64,000 bases of DNA from the NCBI RefSeq assembly GCF_001687585.2, contig NZ_CP016537.2:2204001-2268000 (forward strand). Direction: 5' to 3'. Within the stretch, counting starts at the first letter, position 1. Each line of letters begins with the position of its first letter. The notes under the pieces were generated by a model. That model was not told where the DNA came from. It did no database searches and saw only the letters and a program-made list of their open reading frames with translations. A program made the translations under genes and the position numbers. The DNA comes from Planococcus halocryophilus. GTDB lineage: Bacteria > Bacillota > Bacilli > Bacillales_A > Planococcaceae. Positions 29,648 through 41,111 of the stretch are shown here, one piece after another.

Positions 29648-30325
29648 ATGAACGACATTGAATGGGGATTATTATTTGACCCGGCCTTAGCGATAGAATC
29701 GTTGCCTTACGTACTTGAAGGGATTGGCTATACCTTGCTAATTTCAATAGTCAGTATGATTGTAGGGGTAATCATCGGTTTTTTCCTATCGCTTGCTAGA
29801 ACGTCCCCACTAAAAATTTTACAATTTCCCGCACGCCTGTATATCTCTTTTATGAGAGGTGTGCCAATTCTTGTTATTTTGTTTTTACTTTATTTCGCAA
29901 TGCCTGTTGTCGGAATTGAATTTACAGCTGTACAAGCAGCGTTGATTGGTTTCTCGATCAATAGTGCTGCTTATATTGCGGAAGTTTTCCGTTCTTCATT
30001 GGCATCGGTAGATAAAGGACAATGGGAATCATCTAAGGCACTCGGGTTAACGTATTGGCAATCCATGCGTCGAATTATTTTGCCGCAATCCATTCGAATT
30101 GCGCTACCACCGTTATCAAACGTCTATTTAGATTTAATTAAAGCTTCTTCGTTAGCTGCCATGATTACGGTTCCAGAAATTTTCCAAAAGGCGCGAATTG
30201 TTGGTGCACGTGAATATGATTTGTTAACTATGTTAATTTTAGTAGCTCTTATTTACTGGGCGATTTGTTCGATCATGACGATTTTACAAAACTACCTTGA
30301 AAAAAAATACGCGGATTATATTTAA
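29648..30325 (+). CDS. Amino-acid ABC transporter permease
   Basis: Integral membrane permease of the His/Glu/Gln/Cys type. It has about five membrane helices and the EAA-loop motif near residues 127-146 (ESSKALGLTYWQSMRRIILP), which docks an ATPase. The N-terminal FMRGVPILVILFLLYF segment is also typical. The length is 225 aa. GCAGGAGG precedes the ATG. It pairs with the upstream binding protein, as B. subtilis yckA does with yckB. The ATPase must come from elsewhere. Confidence 0.9.
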   Translation: MNDIEWGLLFDPALAIESLPYVLEGIGYTLLISIVSMIVGVIIGFFLSLARTSPLKILQFPARLYISFMRGVPILVILFLLYFAMPVVGIEFTAVQAALIGFSINSAAYIAEVFRSSLASVDKGQWESSKALGLTYWQSMRRIILPQSIRIALPPLSNVYLDLIKASSLAAMITVPEIFQKARIVGAREYDLLTMLILVALIYWAICSIMTILQNYLEKKYADYI

Positions 30326-30361
30326 AAAGCATCCAGAGCTTGTTCTCTTGGATGCTTTTTT
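30324..30361. terminator. Bidirectional terminator
   Basis: A 12-bp perfect stem AAAAAGCATCCA (30324-30335) with TGGATGCTTTTT (30349-30360) gives T-runs on both strands. It serves the rightward importer genes and the leftward VOC gene, whose ends converge here. Confidence 0.9.
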
Positions 30362-30373
30362 GATTGATCGCAT

Positions 30374-30775
30374 TTACATTTCCTCCATGTAGAGAACTTC
30401 CCACATATGACCATCCAAGTCTATAAAGCTAGCATAATACATGAATTCGTCATCTACTTTTTCATTTGCTGGTTGAGCTCCAGCCTTTAATGCCTTACTG
30501 ATTAACTCGTCTACTTTTGCTTTGCTTGAAGCTGAAATAGTGAGAATAACTTCTGAATGGCTAGAGGTATCTGTAATTCCTTTTTTTGTAAACCCTTTAA
30601 AATATGATTCAGTCAGGAGCATCACATAACTAGTGGGGCCAATAATCAAAGCTGCCCCATCGTCATTGGTCATCTTGTTTTCAAATTCAAATCCGAGTTC
30701 CTGAAAAAAAGAAACAGATTTCTCCAAGTTTTTCACCGGCAAATTGACGAAGATGTGACTCGATTGGATAGACAT
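30374..30775 (-). CDS. VOC (glyoxalase/bleomycin-resistance fold) family protein
   Basis: A 133-residue protein with the two beta-alpha-beta-beta-beta units of the vicinal oxygen chelate fold. IFVNLPVKNLEKSVSFFQEL is at the start, then ALIIGPTSYVMLL, and the C-terminal DLDGHMWEVLYME. The C-terminal Glu in WEVLYM is a usual metal ligand. The substrate is unknown; family members include glyoxalases, dioxygenases and resistance proteins. AAAGGAGG precedes the ATG. It appears to be a single-gene unit. Confidence 0.85.
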   Translation of the reverse strand: MSIQSSHIFVNLPVKNLEKSVSFFQELGFEFENKMTNDDGAALIIGPTSYVMLLTESYFKGFTKKGITDTSSHSEVILTISASSKAKVDELISKALKAGAQPANEKVDDEFMYYASFIDLDGHMWEVLYMEEM

Positions 30776-30841
30776 TGATTGTTCCTCCTTTTTGAAAATA
30801 ATGTTATCTTCATCATTCGACGAATACTCCCCTTTTCCTGC

Positions 30842-30868
30842 AAAAAAAAGACCCTAGAAAGGATCTTT
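30842..30868 (-). terminator. Terminator of the dsdA operon
   Basis: An 8-bp stem (30861-30868 with 30847-30854, one G-U pair on the minus strand) with a 6-base loop, followed by a run of eight T. It begins at the last base of the CXXC protein gene. Confidence 0.85.
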
Positions 30869-31149
30869 CAAGCGATTCGATAATGAATCAAATATGACAA
30901 TGCTACAAAAACAGATGGAAGAACTATAAACGCAACAAAGATCAACATTTGTGTGCTTATGGATGGTGAAAGCAAAATGGCCGGGAATATCGGCCCAATG
31001 ACTAAAAGAGAAGCCAAAACACGGGATAAAAACTGAACTTTATAGCGTTCACTACAAGTGCGGCACGTAATCAGTTTATATGCTGCCAACAACGATTTAC
31101 TGACTTGTTCCCATGTGAATGGCATACGACAAACTTCACATCTCTCCAT
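30868..31149 (-). CDS. Small CXXC-CXXC membrane protein
   Basis: A 93-residue protein with two CxxC pairs, Cys4/Cys7 and Cys29/Cys32, that would bind zinc or form a small rubredoxin-like knuckle. Two predicted membrane helices follow (about 44-62 and 66-90). The layout matches the TIGR04104-type cxxc_20_cxxc family as I remember it; no function is known. The ATG overlaps the stop of the preceding broken gene by one base (TAATG), with AAAGGAAG upstream, so it is translated as part of the dsdA operon. Confidence 0.75.
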   Translation of the reverse strand: MERCEVCRMPFTWEQVSKSLLAAYKLITCRTCSERYKVQFLSRVLASLLVIGPIFPAILLSPSISTQMLIFVAFIVLPSVFVALSYLIHYRIA

Positions 31150-31444
31150 TAATGATCTTCCTTTAATCTATCAACATATTGTTTTGCGTCTAGGAGAGAC
31201 CAGCCAAACTCTTCACGTGTTCGTTTCATCGCTTCAACTATTTTTACTTTTTGTAAAAGTTCTCGCAGTTCGTCATTTATTTCCGGTTCAATCCATTCTT
31301 CCCCTTGCTGTATTTGTGTTAGCTGTTTCTCAAGTTGCCTCACTTTTTTCTCTAATGCATTGATCTTTTTTCTGAAGCTGTATAGATTAAATATCCATAC
31401 ATCAACACTGTGCCCGTAATGATGAATACCCAAAATAAATCCAT
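31149..31444 (-). pseudogene. Frameshifted membrane-anchored coiled-coil protein with L7/L12-like C-terminus
   Basis: The ATG at 31444 has an ideal AGGAG site 8 bases upstream and opens a membrane helix (MDLFWVFIITGTVLMYGYLI). This frame stops at 31352-31354 after 30 residues. The -1 frame continues with a coiled coil (KKINALEKKVRQLEKQLTQI) and a C-terminal KIVEAMKRTREEFGWSLLDA segment. That segment resembles the KxxVIKxxREITGLGLKEAK region of ribosomal protein L7/L12. The switch point is a run of six A on the coding strand (31366-31371); seven would restore one frame of about 98 residues. It is either a decayed gene, an assembly error, or slippage at the A-run. It lies between dsdA and the CXXC gene. 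Confidence 0.7.
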
Positions 31445-31447
31445 TTG

Positions 31448-32782
31448 CTACACTCCTAAATCTTCATTTCCACGTTGATAAAATCCATCCATTTCTTCTT
31501 TTGGCACTAACGCACCTCCGGTTGCCCAAACAATATGCGTAGCCGTGTTCATTGGAATTTTATTTACTTGTGCGTAATCACTTGCTTGAATTTTCAATGG
31601 CCCGAGTAAACCTGCCGTAGCAGAAGGTTCCACGAAAATGCCTTCACTTGAGGCTAACAGTGTTAATAACGAAAACAATTGTTGATCTTCGATGGTATAA
31701 ATGCCACTCACTGTTTTTTCGCTAATACCTGAAGCAAAACTAGATGGTCGTCCAACTGCTAAGCCGTCACCTTCTGTCATATTGTCGATGCCAAAGTCTT
31801 GAACACAAACTTTATTTTTTGCACCGGTCATTAACCCAATTAAAACAGCTGGCGAATGTGTGGGTTCCACAAAAAAACAATGAACTTCATCACCGAAAAC
31901 TTGCTTGAGGCCGAACGCAATGCCCCCCGGTGCACCGCCTACTCCACAAGGTAAATAAACAAATAGTGGATGTTCGGCATCAACTTGTACGCCCGCATCA
32001 TTCAATTGTTGCTTGAGACGAAAAGCAGCCACACTATACCCTAAAAACAAATGCTTGGATTTTTCATCATCAACAAAATAGGCATTTGGCTTGGCCAATG
32101 TTTCGTTACGTCCAGCTAAAATAGCTTCACTAAAATCGCCTTTAAATTCGACGACGGTAGCCCCTTTTTCACGCAGTAACTCTTTTTTCCATTGTTTTGC
32201 GTCTGCAGACATGTAAACAAAAACTTGGAACCCAAGTTTCGCGCTAATAATGCCAATACTTAGACCAAGATTCCCTGTAGACCCTACCCCTATGGAATAT
32301 TGGCTAAAAAACTCTTTAAACTTTCCGGATGAAAACTGCTCGTACGATTGCTCAGTTGAAATGATACCGGCATCTATTGCTAATTTTTCTGCATGATGCA
32401 ATACTTCGTAAACACCACCACGCGCTTTAATAGACCCCGCAATTGGTAATTCATTATCGCATTTTAAAAACAGCAATCCCTCAATATTATCTGTAAATCG
32501 ATCGTTTAATTGAGTTTTCATGTTAGGGATTTCACGCAAAGGTGATTCGACAATACCATTTGCTTCTGCCGTGTCAGGAAATTCTGATGCTAAAAATGGA
32601 GCAAAGCGTTGCCAAAGCTGCTCTGCTTTTTCCATATCTGCTAAAGAAACTGGTAAGTTGTTCATATCAGCCATTTTTTTAAGTTTCGGGTTTAGCCAAA
32701 CAACTGGCTTTAAGTTCATGATTGGTTGTAACAAAGGATAGGTTGAAATCCATTCTTTTAATTGCCGTTGTTCTACGTTCAT
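31448..32782 (-). CDS. dsdA: D-serine ammonia-lyase
   Basis: PLP-dependent enzyme that deaminates D-serine to pyruvate. The Schiff-base lysine lies in PIAGSIKARGG (near residue 118), and GVGSTGNLGLSIGI is the phosphate-binding loop. PCGVGGAPGGIAFGL and EPSATAGLLGP also fit. The 444-residue length is that of DsdA. AAGGGG lies upstream of the ATG. The next gene's ribosome site lies in its last codons. Together with sdaAA-sdaAB, the window encodes dehydratases for both serine enantiomers. Confidence 0.94.
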   Translation of the reverse strand: MNVEQRQLKEWISTYPLLQPIMNLKPVVWLNPKLKKMADMNNLPVSLADMEKAEQLWQRFAPFLASEFPDTAEANGIVESPLREIPNMKTQLNDRFTDNIEGLLFLKCDNELPIAGSIKARGGVYEVLHHAEKLAIDAGIISTEQSYEQFSSGKFKEFFSQYSIGVGSTGNLGLSIGIISAKLGFQVFVYMSADAKQWKKELLREKGATVVEFKGDFSEAILAGRNETLAKPNAYFVDDEKSKHLFLGYSVAAFRLKQQLNDAGVQVDAEHPLFVYLPCGVGGAPGGIAFGLKQVFGDEVHCFFVEPTHSPAVLIGLMTGAKNKVCVQDFGIDNMTEGDGLAVGRPSSFASGISEKTVSGIYTIEDQQLFSLLTLLASSEGIFVEPSATAGLLGPLKIQASDYAQVNKIPMNTATHIVWATGGALVPKEEMDGFYQRGNEDLGV

Positions 32783-32864
32783 ACAAATCCCCTTCCGTTC
32801 GAATCATTTATTAATTTCATCATACAGAAGCAACCCAATAATTTCACTCCCTATATTTTGTCAG

Positions 32865-33372
32865 TTAATTTATTGAAAGTCGACTGACACCTTTATTAAT
32901 CCCTAGTAAAACCAGTCCAATTAATAAGGGTACCCACCACTGAATTCGGATGACTGGGCCTATGCCATCAAAGAAAAATCCAACTCCCATGATAAAAGCA
33001 AATCCGACCATGCCGAACAATCCCGATAATACATATACTTTCCATTCTTTGATTTCAGGTTTGAAAACAGAAGAACGAATGTAGTAAAAAACAAAATGAT
33101 ATTGCGTTTGTTTTCTGTTGGCATATTGGCGATCAGTTCATCAGCATATGCTTCTAATGAATCAACAAAGAAATCTCGAGCGTCTTTGCCATCTTCTTGC
33201 GCTTCGATTAAATGATCTAGTACATCCATTAGTAATTCTTCTGCTACGTGTTCGTCGACTCTCAAATCTGTTCGAATATACAGCAATAAACCCTCATAAA
33301 TTTTCTCATTTTTGAATTTAGCAACTCTCGTTTGTGATTGTTTTCTTTAATTAGTTATTTTGTTCCCCTCAT
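32865..33372 (-). pseudogene. Broken DUF1129-type membrane protein
   Basis: The ATG at 33372, with AAGGAG 8 bases upstream, lies inside the end of padR. Codon 6 is TAA (33355-33357) where relatives have Glu (expected KELIKENN). The frame then continues LIKENNHKRELLNSK. It loses one A at 33309-33313 (five present, six expected), giving YIRTDLRVDEHVAEELLMDV and AYADELIANMPTENKRNI. It loses one T at 33086-33091 (six present, seven expected), giving KPEIKEWKVYVLSG and a membrane C-terminus that stops at 32865. Adding both bases gives exactly 170 codons. The family assignment is from memory. No protein of full length can be made. Confidence 0.8.
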
Positions 33373-33700
33373 TTTTATCACTCCTTTTTAGCAATTGACT
33401 AACCGGTTGAGCAATTTGCATCCATTCAGAAGAGATTTGTTCAAGTTCCGCATTTCCTTCATCGGTTAAAAAATAATATTTACGATTAGGACCAGTTGCA
33501 GAAGGTCTCATTTCTCCACGGATAAAGCCGTTTTTTTGAAGCCTTAACAACACAGGATAAATCGTACCATCGCTAATATCAGGCAATCCTATCTGCTGAA
33601 GTTTTTGGGACAATTCGTAGCCGTAAACTGGTTGTTCTTCTATTATGGCCATGACACATGCATCCAAAACCCCTTTCAATAACTGACTTCTAAGAGCCAT
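33347..33700 (-). CDS. PadR family transcriptional regulator
   Basis: A 117-residue winged-helix regulator. The DNA-binding half has ACVMAIIEEQPVYGYEL and SDGTIYPVLLRLQKNGFI, and the YYFLTDEG wing and a short C-terminal helix for dimerisation follow. PadR genes are often followed by the membrane protein they control, as here, but the partner (32865-33372) is broken. GAGGAGG precedes the ATG. A 10-bp inverted repeat over its promoter suggests autoregulation. The ligand is unknown. Confidence 0.93.
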   Translation of the reverse strand: MALRSQLLKGVLDACVMAIIEEQPVYGYELSQKLQQIGLPDISDGTIYPVLLRLQKNGFIRGEMRPSATGPNRKYYFLTDEGNAELEQISSEWMQIAQPVSQLLKRSDKNEGNKITN

Positions 33701-33728
33701 TACTTTTCCTCCTCAAGGTATTTGGCAT

Positions 33729-33762
33729 TACAAGATAGCTATTTAAAAAAATCTATCTTGTA
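33729..33762. promoter_or_regulatory. Probable PadR operator over its own promoter
   Basis: TACAAGATAG (33729-33738) and CTATCTTGTA (33753-33762) form a perfect 10-bp inverted repeat with a 14-base AT-rich spacer, 29 bases upstream of the padR ATG. Leftward elements TTGGTG and TTAAAT, 17 bases apart, overlap it. Assignment to PadR is inferred from place and symmetry. Confidence 0.6.
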
Positions 33763-33828
33763 TCACCAACTAGTTAATTTCATTATATTCAATCTTTTTC
33801 CAATTATCAACGATTACTATTTTCTATT

Positions 33829-33854
33829 TAAAAAAACCGACCAAAAGGCCGGCT
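33829..33854 (-). terminator. pyr operon terminator
   Basis: A 7-8 bp GC-rich stem (33847-33854 with 33836-33842, including G-U pairs on the minus strand) with a TTTT loop, followed by a run of seven T. It starts right after the pyrE stop. Confidence 0.85.
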
Positions 33855-34474
33855 CTACAAAGTTCCTGCTTTTAATTTTTCGTGCCAATCTGCAAGCATA
33901 GGCATATCCGCTTCGTTGATTGCTTTCGTGTTCAATGCTTGTTCGACAAGTGCTGGGAAATTCGTTAGCGTATGGAACGTATAACCTGCTCCTGTGATAG
34001 CTTCGATTGACTGAGGCAAATCGTAAGTGAAAATAGCTACGATTCCTAGAACTTCAAACCCTACTGCTTCAAGTGCTTGCGCTGCTTGCAAGACGGATCC
34101 ACCTTTAGAGATTAAATCTTCAACAACAACCACTTTTTTACCGGTTTCGATTTTACCTTCAATCATATTCGTTTGACCATGTTCTTTTGCTTTCGACCGC
34201 ACATAAACCATTGGTAATTCCAGCAAATCACTAACCCATGCAGCATGTGGAATACCAGCTGTCGCTGTTCCTGCTACCACTTCACAATCAGGATAATATT
34301 CGTTAATTGTCTCTGCTAAACCTTTGGCAATGTCTTTCCGCACTGCCGGGTAGGACATTGTTAATCGATTATCGCAATAAATCGGAGATTTAACACCAGA
34401 TGCCCAAGTAAACGGATCTTGCGGGCGCAATTCAACTGCACCGATCGATAATAAATGATTTGCTATTTCGTATT

Positions 34475-34478
<4 letters not shown>
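33855..34478 (-). CDS. pyrE: Orotate phosphoribosyltransferase
   Basis: Joins orotate to PRPP to make OMP. The PRPP-binding motif [18 protein letters not shown] is present, and [17 protein letters not shown] opens the fold. I choose the TTG at 34478 (207 aa), because [10 protein letters not shown] then aligns with the B. subtilis start, GGAG lies upstream, and the codon overlaps the pyrF stop (TTGA). An ATG at 34493 lacks a ribosome site. It is the last gene of the operon. Confidence 0.95.
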
Positions 34479-36835
<2,357 letters not shown>

Positions 36836-36839
<4 letters not shown>

Positions 36840-39800
36840 ATATTTGCCCCCATTGCTTCAGCTGAAAATGTCATGGATTCGATGACACGAAGCATAGCTT
36901 CTGCTGTATCAAGTGAAGTTAAGCAAGGAATGCCGTTTTCAACCGATTCACGGCGAATGCGGAATCCGTCACGTTGTGGCTGTTTGCCCTTTGTTAAGGT
37001 GTTGATGACAATTTGCGTATCGCCATTTTGAATAACATCTAGCAAAGTTTTGCCTTCTGAACCAATTTTACCGATTGGTGCTACTACTATGCCAGCTTCC
37101 TCGAATGCTTTGGCAGTTCCCCCTGTAGCCATGATTTGATAACCGATTGCTTTAAAGCGTTTTGCTAACCCAACCGCTTCTTCTTTGTCTTTATCTGCGA
37201 CGGTTAGTAGCACTGTGCCATGATCTTTTACTTCCATGCCAGCTGCTGCTAAACCTTTATACAAAGCTTTTTCGAGTGTTGTGTCTTTGCCCATTACTTC
37301 TCCAGTTGATTTCATTTCTGGTCCAAGCGTAATGTCTACGCGGCGTAACTTCGCGAAAGAGAATACCGGTACTTTGACAAAGACGCCTTTTGAAATCGGC
37401 GCAAGACCTGGTGTAAAGCCTTGGTCGACTATGCTTTGACCAAGAATTGCTTTTGTGGCAATGTTCGCCATTGGAATCGATGTGATTTTACTCATAAATG
37501 GCACTGTTCGACTTGAACGCGGGTTTACTTCGATAACAAACACTTCGCCTTTTGAGATGACGTACTGGATATTGAGCAAACCGATAATGTTTAATCCTTT
37601 TGCTAGTCGCGTCGTATAGTCGACTAAAGTTTCTAGTAACTCATTCGAGATGTTTTGTGTTGGATAAACCGCAATCGAGTCGCCCGAATGAACACCTGCG
37701 CGTTCAATATGTTCCATAATTCCAGGGATCAAGACATTTTCACCATCTGATATCGCATCAACTTCTATTTCAATTCCCGTTAAGTAGCGATCGACTAGGA
37801 CGGGGTGTTCTGGACTCGCTTCTACTGCGTGCTCCATATAATGTTTTAAGTCTTCTTCGTTATAAACGATTTCCATTGCGCGTCCACCTAGTACATAAGA
37901 CGGACGAACCAATACCGGATAACCAATGTCTGTCGCGATGATAATGGCTTCTTCTGTGTTCACCGCTGTTTTGCCCAGTGGCTGCGGAATACCGATTTCG
38001 TGTAGCGCAGCTTCGAACTTATTGCGGTTTTCTGCACGGTCTGTATCTTCTAACGATGTGCCGAGAATCTTCACGCCATTTTGTTCGAGTTTTTCAGCTA
38101 AGTTGATTGCTGTTTGCCCACCAAATTGAACGACGACACCTTTTGGCTGCTCAAGATCAACGATGTGCATAACATCTTCAATCGTCAGTGGCTCAAAATA
38201 CAATTTATCCGAGATCGAAAAGTCTGTTGAAACCGTTTCTGGGTTGTTGTTGACGATAATAGCTTCATAGCCTGCTTCTTTAATAGCCCATACTGAATGC
38301 ACCGTTGCGTAATCAAATTCGACACCTTGACCGATGCGAATCGGACCTGAACCAAGAACAATGACGGATTCTTTATCCGTTTTCACTGATTCATTTTCAT
38401 CTTCATACGTTCCGTAGAAATAAGGCGTTTCGGATTCAAACTCAGCCGCACAAGTATCCACCATTTTGTATACTGGCATTAGCTTTTGTTCTTTACGCCA
38501 GTTGTAAACTTGCTGCTCTGTTGTGTTCCAAAGTTTGGCGATTGTCCGGTCTGCAAAGCCTAAACGTTTTGCACGTTTTGCTACGTCGTAGTCAAACGCT
38601 GCGTTTTTCAAATCCTCTTCGTATTTTACGATGTTTTCGAATTTCTTCAAGAAGAATAAATCGATTTGGCTCCATTCGTTAATGGTTTCGATTGTTACAC
38701 CGCGGCGAAGTGCTTCGCCGATAAAGAACAAACGCTCATCTCCCGCTCGACAAATACGTTTTTGAATCCATTCATCACTCATGCTATCCGCATTTTTTAG
38801 CTCTAAGTGGAATTGCCCTGTTTCTAATGAACGAACAGCTTTCAGGATAGATTCTTCGAATGTACGTCCCATTGCCATTACTTCGCCGGTTGCTTTCATT
38901 TGCGTTCCTAAATTACGTTTTGCTGCTTCGAATTTATCAAAAGGCCAGCGTGGAATTTTCGTGACGACATAGTCCAGTGCTGGCTCGAAAGCAGCATATG
39001 TGCGCCCTGTTACTGGATTCATCATTTCATCTAACGTTAAACCGACTGCAATTTTCGCCGCTAGTTTCGCAATAGGATAACCTGTCGCTTTAGATGCTAG
39101 TGCAGAAGATCGACTAACCCGTGGATTTACCTCAATGATGTAGTAGTTAAAGCTAAATGGATCTAATGCAAGCTGTACGTTACAGCCCCCTTCAATTTTC
39201 AAAGCGCGAATAATTTTCAGCGATACATTTCGTAGCATTTGGTATTCACGGTCTGACAAAGTTTGGCTAGGTGCGACCACAATCGAGTCTCCAGTATGAA
39301 TGCCGACTGGATCGATGTTTTCCATGTTACAAACTACGATTGCAGTATCGTTCTTATCGCGCATTACTTCGTATTCAATTTCTTTAAAACCTGCGATTGA
39401 TTTTTCTAGTAAACATTGTGTAACGGGGCTGTATTTTAAGCCACTCGCCACAATTTCTTTTAACTGTTCGTAGTTGTGGCAAATTCCGCCGCCTGTTCCA
39501 CCTAATGTAAAGGCTGGACGAACAATAACTGGGTAACCTACACGGTCTATAAAGTTTTCAGCTTCGGTCATGTTGTGAATAATATCTGAATCCGGAACCG
39601 GTTCGCCTAACTCGTTCATTAAGGTTCTAAACAAATCACGGTCTTCTGCTTTATGAATCGCTTCGAGTTTTGTGCCTAAAATTTCGATATTCAATTCGTC
39701 TAAAATTCCCGATTCGTCCAGTTCAATCGCCATATTCAACCCTGTTTGGCCACCTAATGTCGGTAGAAGTGCATCCGGACGCTCTTTGCGCAAAATTCGG

Positions 39801-40024
39801 CTAACAAATTCAAGTGTGATCGGTTCGATATACACTTTATCAGCGATTTCCGTATCCGTCATGATGGTTGCAGGGTTTGAGTTGATCAAGATTACGCGGT
39901 AACCTTCTTCTTTTAATGCAAGACATGCTTGTGTTCCTGCATAGTCAAACTCGGCTGCTTGTCCGATTACGATTGGTCCTGATCCGATTACGAGTATACT
40001 TTGAATATCTTGTCTTTTAGGCAT
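36836..40024 (-). CDS. carB: Carbamoyl-phosphate synthase large subunit
   Basis: Makes carbamoyl phosphate from ammonia delivered by CarA, bicarbonate and two ATP. Two homologous ATP-grasp halves (about 1-400 and 550-935) each start with a GSGPI(V/R)IGQ motif. A C-terminal MGS-like allosteric domain (about 935-1062) is the likely site for UMP or PRPP control. The 1062-residue length is close to the pyrimidine-specific PyrAB of B. subtilis. It overlaps carA by 8 bases. Confidence 0.98.
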
Positions 40025-41111
40025 GTTGTTGCTCCTTTCGAGTTGCGTTCATTACATCAATAAAGCGATCAAATAAGTAGTTTGAGTCTTCTGGTCCCGG
40101 AGATGATTCTGGATGGTATTGAACCGTGAAGGCTGGATAATCCAAATGAGTCAACCCTTCGTTTGTCCCGTCGTTTAATGCGCTATGCGTAACTTTTAAA
40201 CGCGTCCCTTGTAACGTATCTTCATCTACTGCGTAGCCATGATTTTGTGAAGTGATTTCGATTTTGCCTGTTACTAAATCGCGTACTGGATGATTTCCTC
40301 CGCGATGACCGAATTTCAATTTGAAGGTGTCAGCTCCGCAAGCTCTTGCGAACAATTGGTGGCCGAGGCAGATACCGAAAATTGGAACTTGTCCAAGTAA
40401 TTCACGTACTACTTCTACGCACTCTTCTACATCTTTCGGATCTCCTGGTCCGTTTGATAGCATGACACCATCTGGTCCCCAAGCTAATATTTCTGTTGCT
40501 GAAGTGTTATAAGGTACAACGATTACATCACAGTCTCGATTATTAAGTTCGCGCAAAATGCCGTGTTTCATGCCATAGTCGATTAATATGACACGTTTTC
40601 CACGCCCTGGACTTGGGTAAGGTCGACCTGTTGAAACTTGTGCCACTTGGTCGCTTGGTAATACGGTATCTTGTAGCGTCTTGACAACTTCGTCTATTAG
40701 TACTTCTTCCCCCGCTGCGGTTAACACACCTTTAATGGCCCCTTTCGAGCGTATTAAGCGCGTTAATTTACGTGTATCAATACCTGAAATTCCTGGAATA
40801 TTTTTAGTTTTAAACAATTCATCTACTGTTGATTTATTTCTAAAGTTTGATGGAAACTCCGCAATTTCACGAACGACCATGCCTTTTACTGCGGGTTCGA
40901 TTGATTCAAAATCATCGCTATTGATGCCGTAGTTACCGATTAAAGGGTACGTCATGGTAACAATCTGTCCGCAATAAGAAGGATCTGATAAAATTTCTTG
41001 ATAACCGGTCATGCTGGTATTAAATACGATTTCCCCGACTGAGGCATCATCGCCACCGAATGCTGTTCCTTCAAATACCGTACCGTCTTCTAAGATTAAA
41101 TAACGTTTCAT
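40017..41111 (-). CDS. carA: Carbamoyl-phosphate synthase small subunit (glutamine amidotransferase)
   Basis: Releases ammonia from glutamine for CarB. The class I amidotransferase triad is Cys in [12 protein letters not shown] plus the His-Pro-Glu of [13 protein letters not shown]. The N-terminal domain has [21 protein letters not shown] choose the ATG at 41111 (364 aa), after GGAGGAG; upstream codons to 41183 belong to pyrC in another frame. The ATG shares its A with the pyrC stop. Confidence 0.97.
   Translation of the reverse strand: MKRYLILEDGTVFEGTAFGGDDASVGEIVFNTSMTGYQEILSDPSYCGQIVTMTYPLIGNYGINSDDFESIEPAVKGMVVREIAEFPSNFRNKSTVDELFKTKNIPGISGIDTRKLTRLIRSKGAIKGVLTAAGEEVLIDEVVKTLQDTVLPSDQVAQVSTGRPYPSPGRGKRVILIDYGMKHGILRELNNRDCDVIVVPYNTSATEILAWGPDGVMLSNGPGDPKDVEECVEVVRELLGQVPIFGICLGHQLFARACGADTFKLKFGHRGGNHPVRDLVTGKIEITSQNHGYAVDEDTLQGTRLKVTHSALNDGTNEGLTHLDYPAFTVQYHPESSPGPEDSNYLFDRFIDVMNATRKEQQHA

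Noticed and set aside
31366..31371. Classical programmed -1 frameshift heptamer A AAA AAG
   Set aside because: The heptamer is not in the required zero-frame phase (codons are GAA AAA AGA), and no clear downstream stem or pseudoknot was seen. Single-tRNA slippage remains possible, so it is kept only as an alternative.
32960..33286. A 108-residue intact protein read from an internal TTG
   Set aside because: It is the middle frame segment of the broken DUF1129-type gene. Its C-terminal third is out-of-frame sequence and its start lacks a ribosome site.
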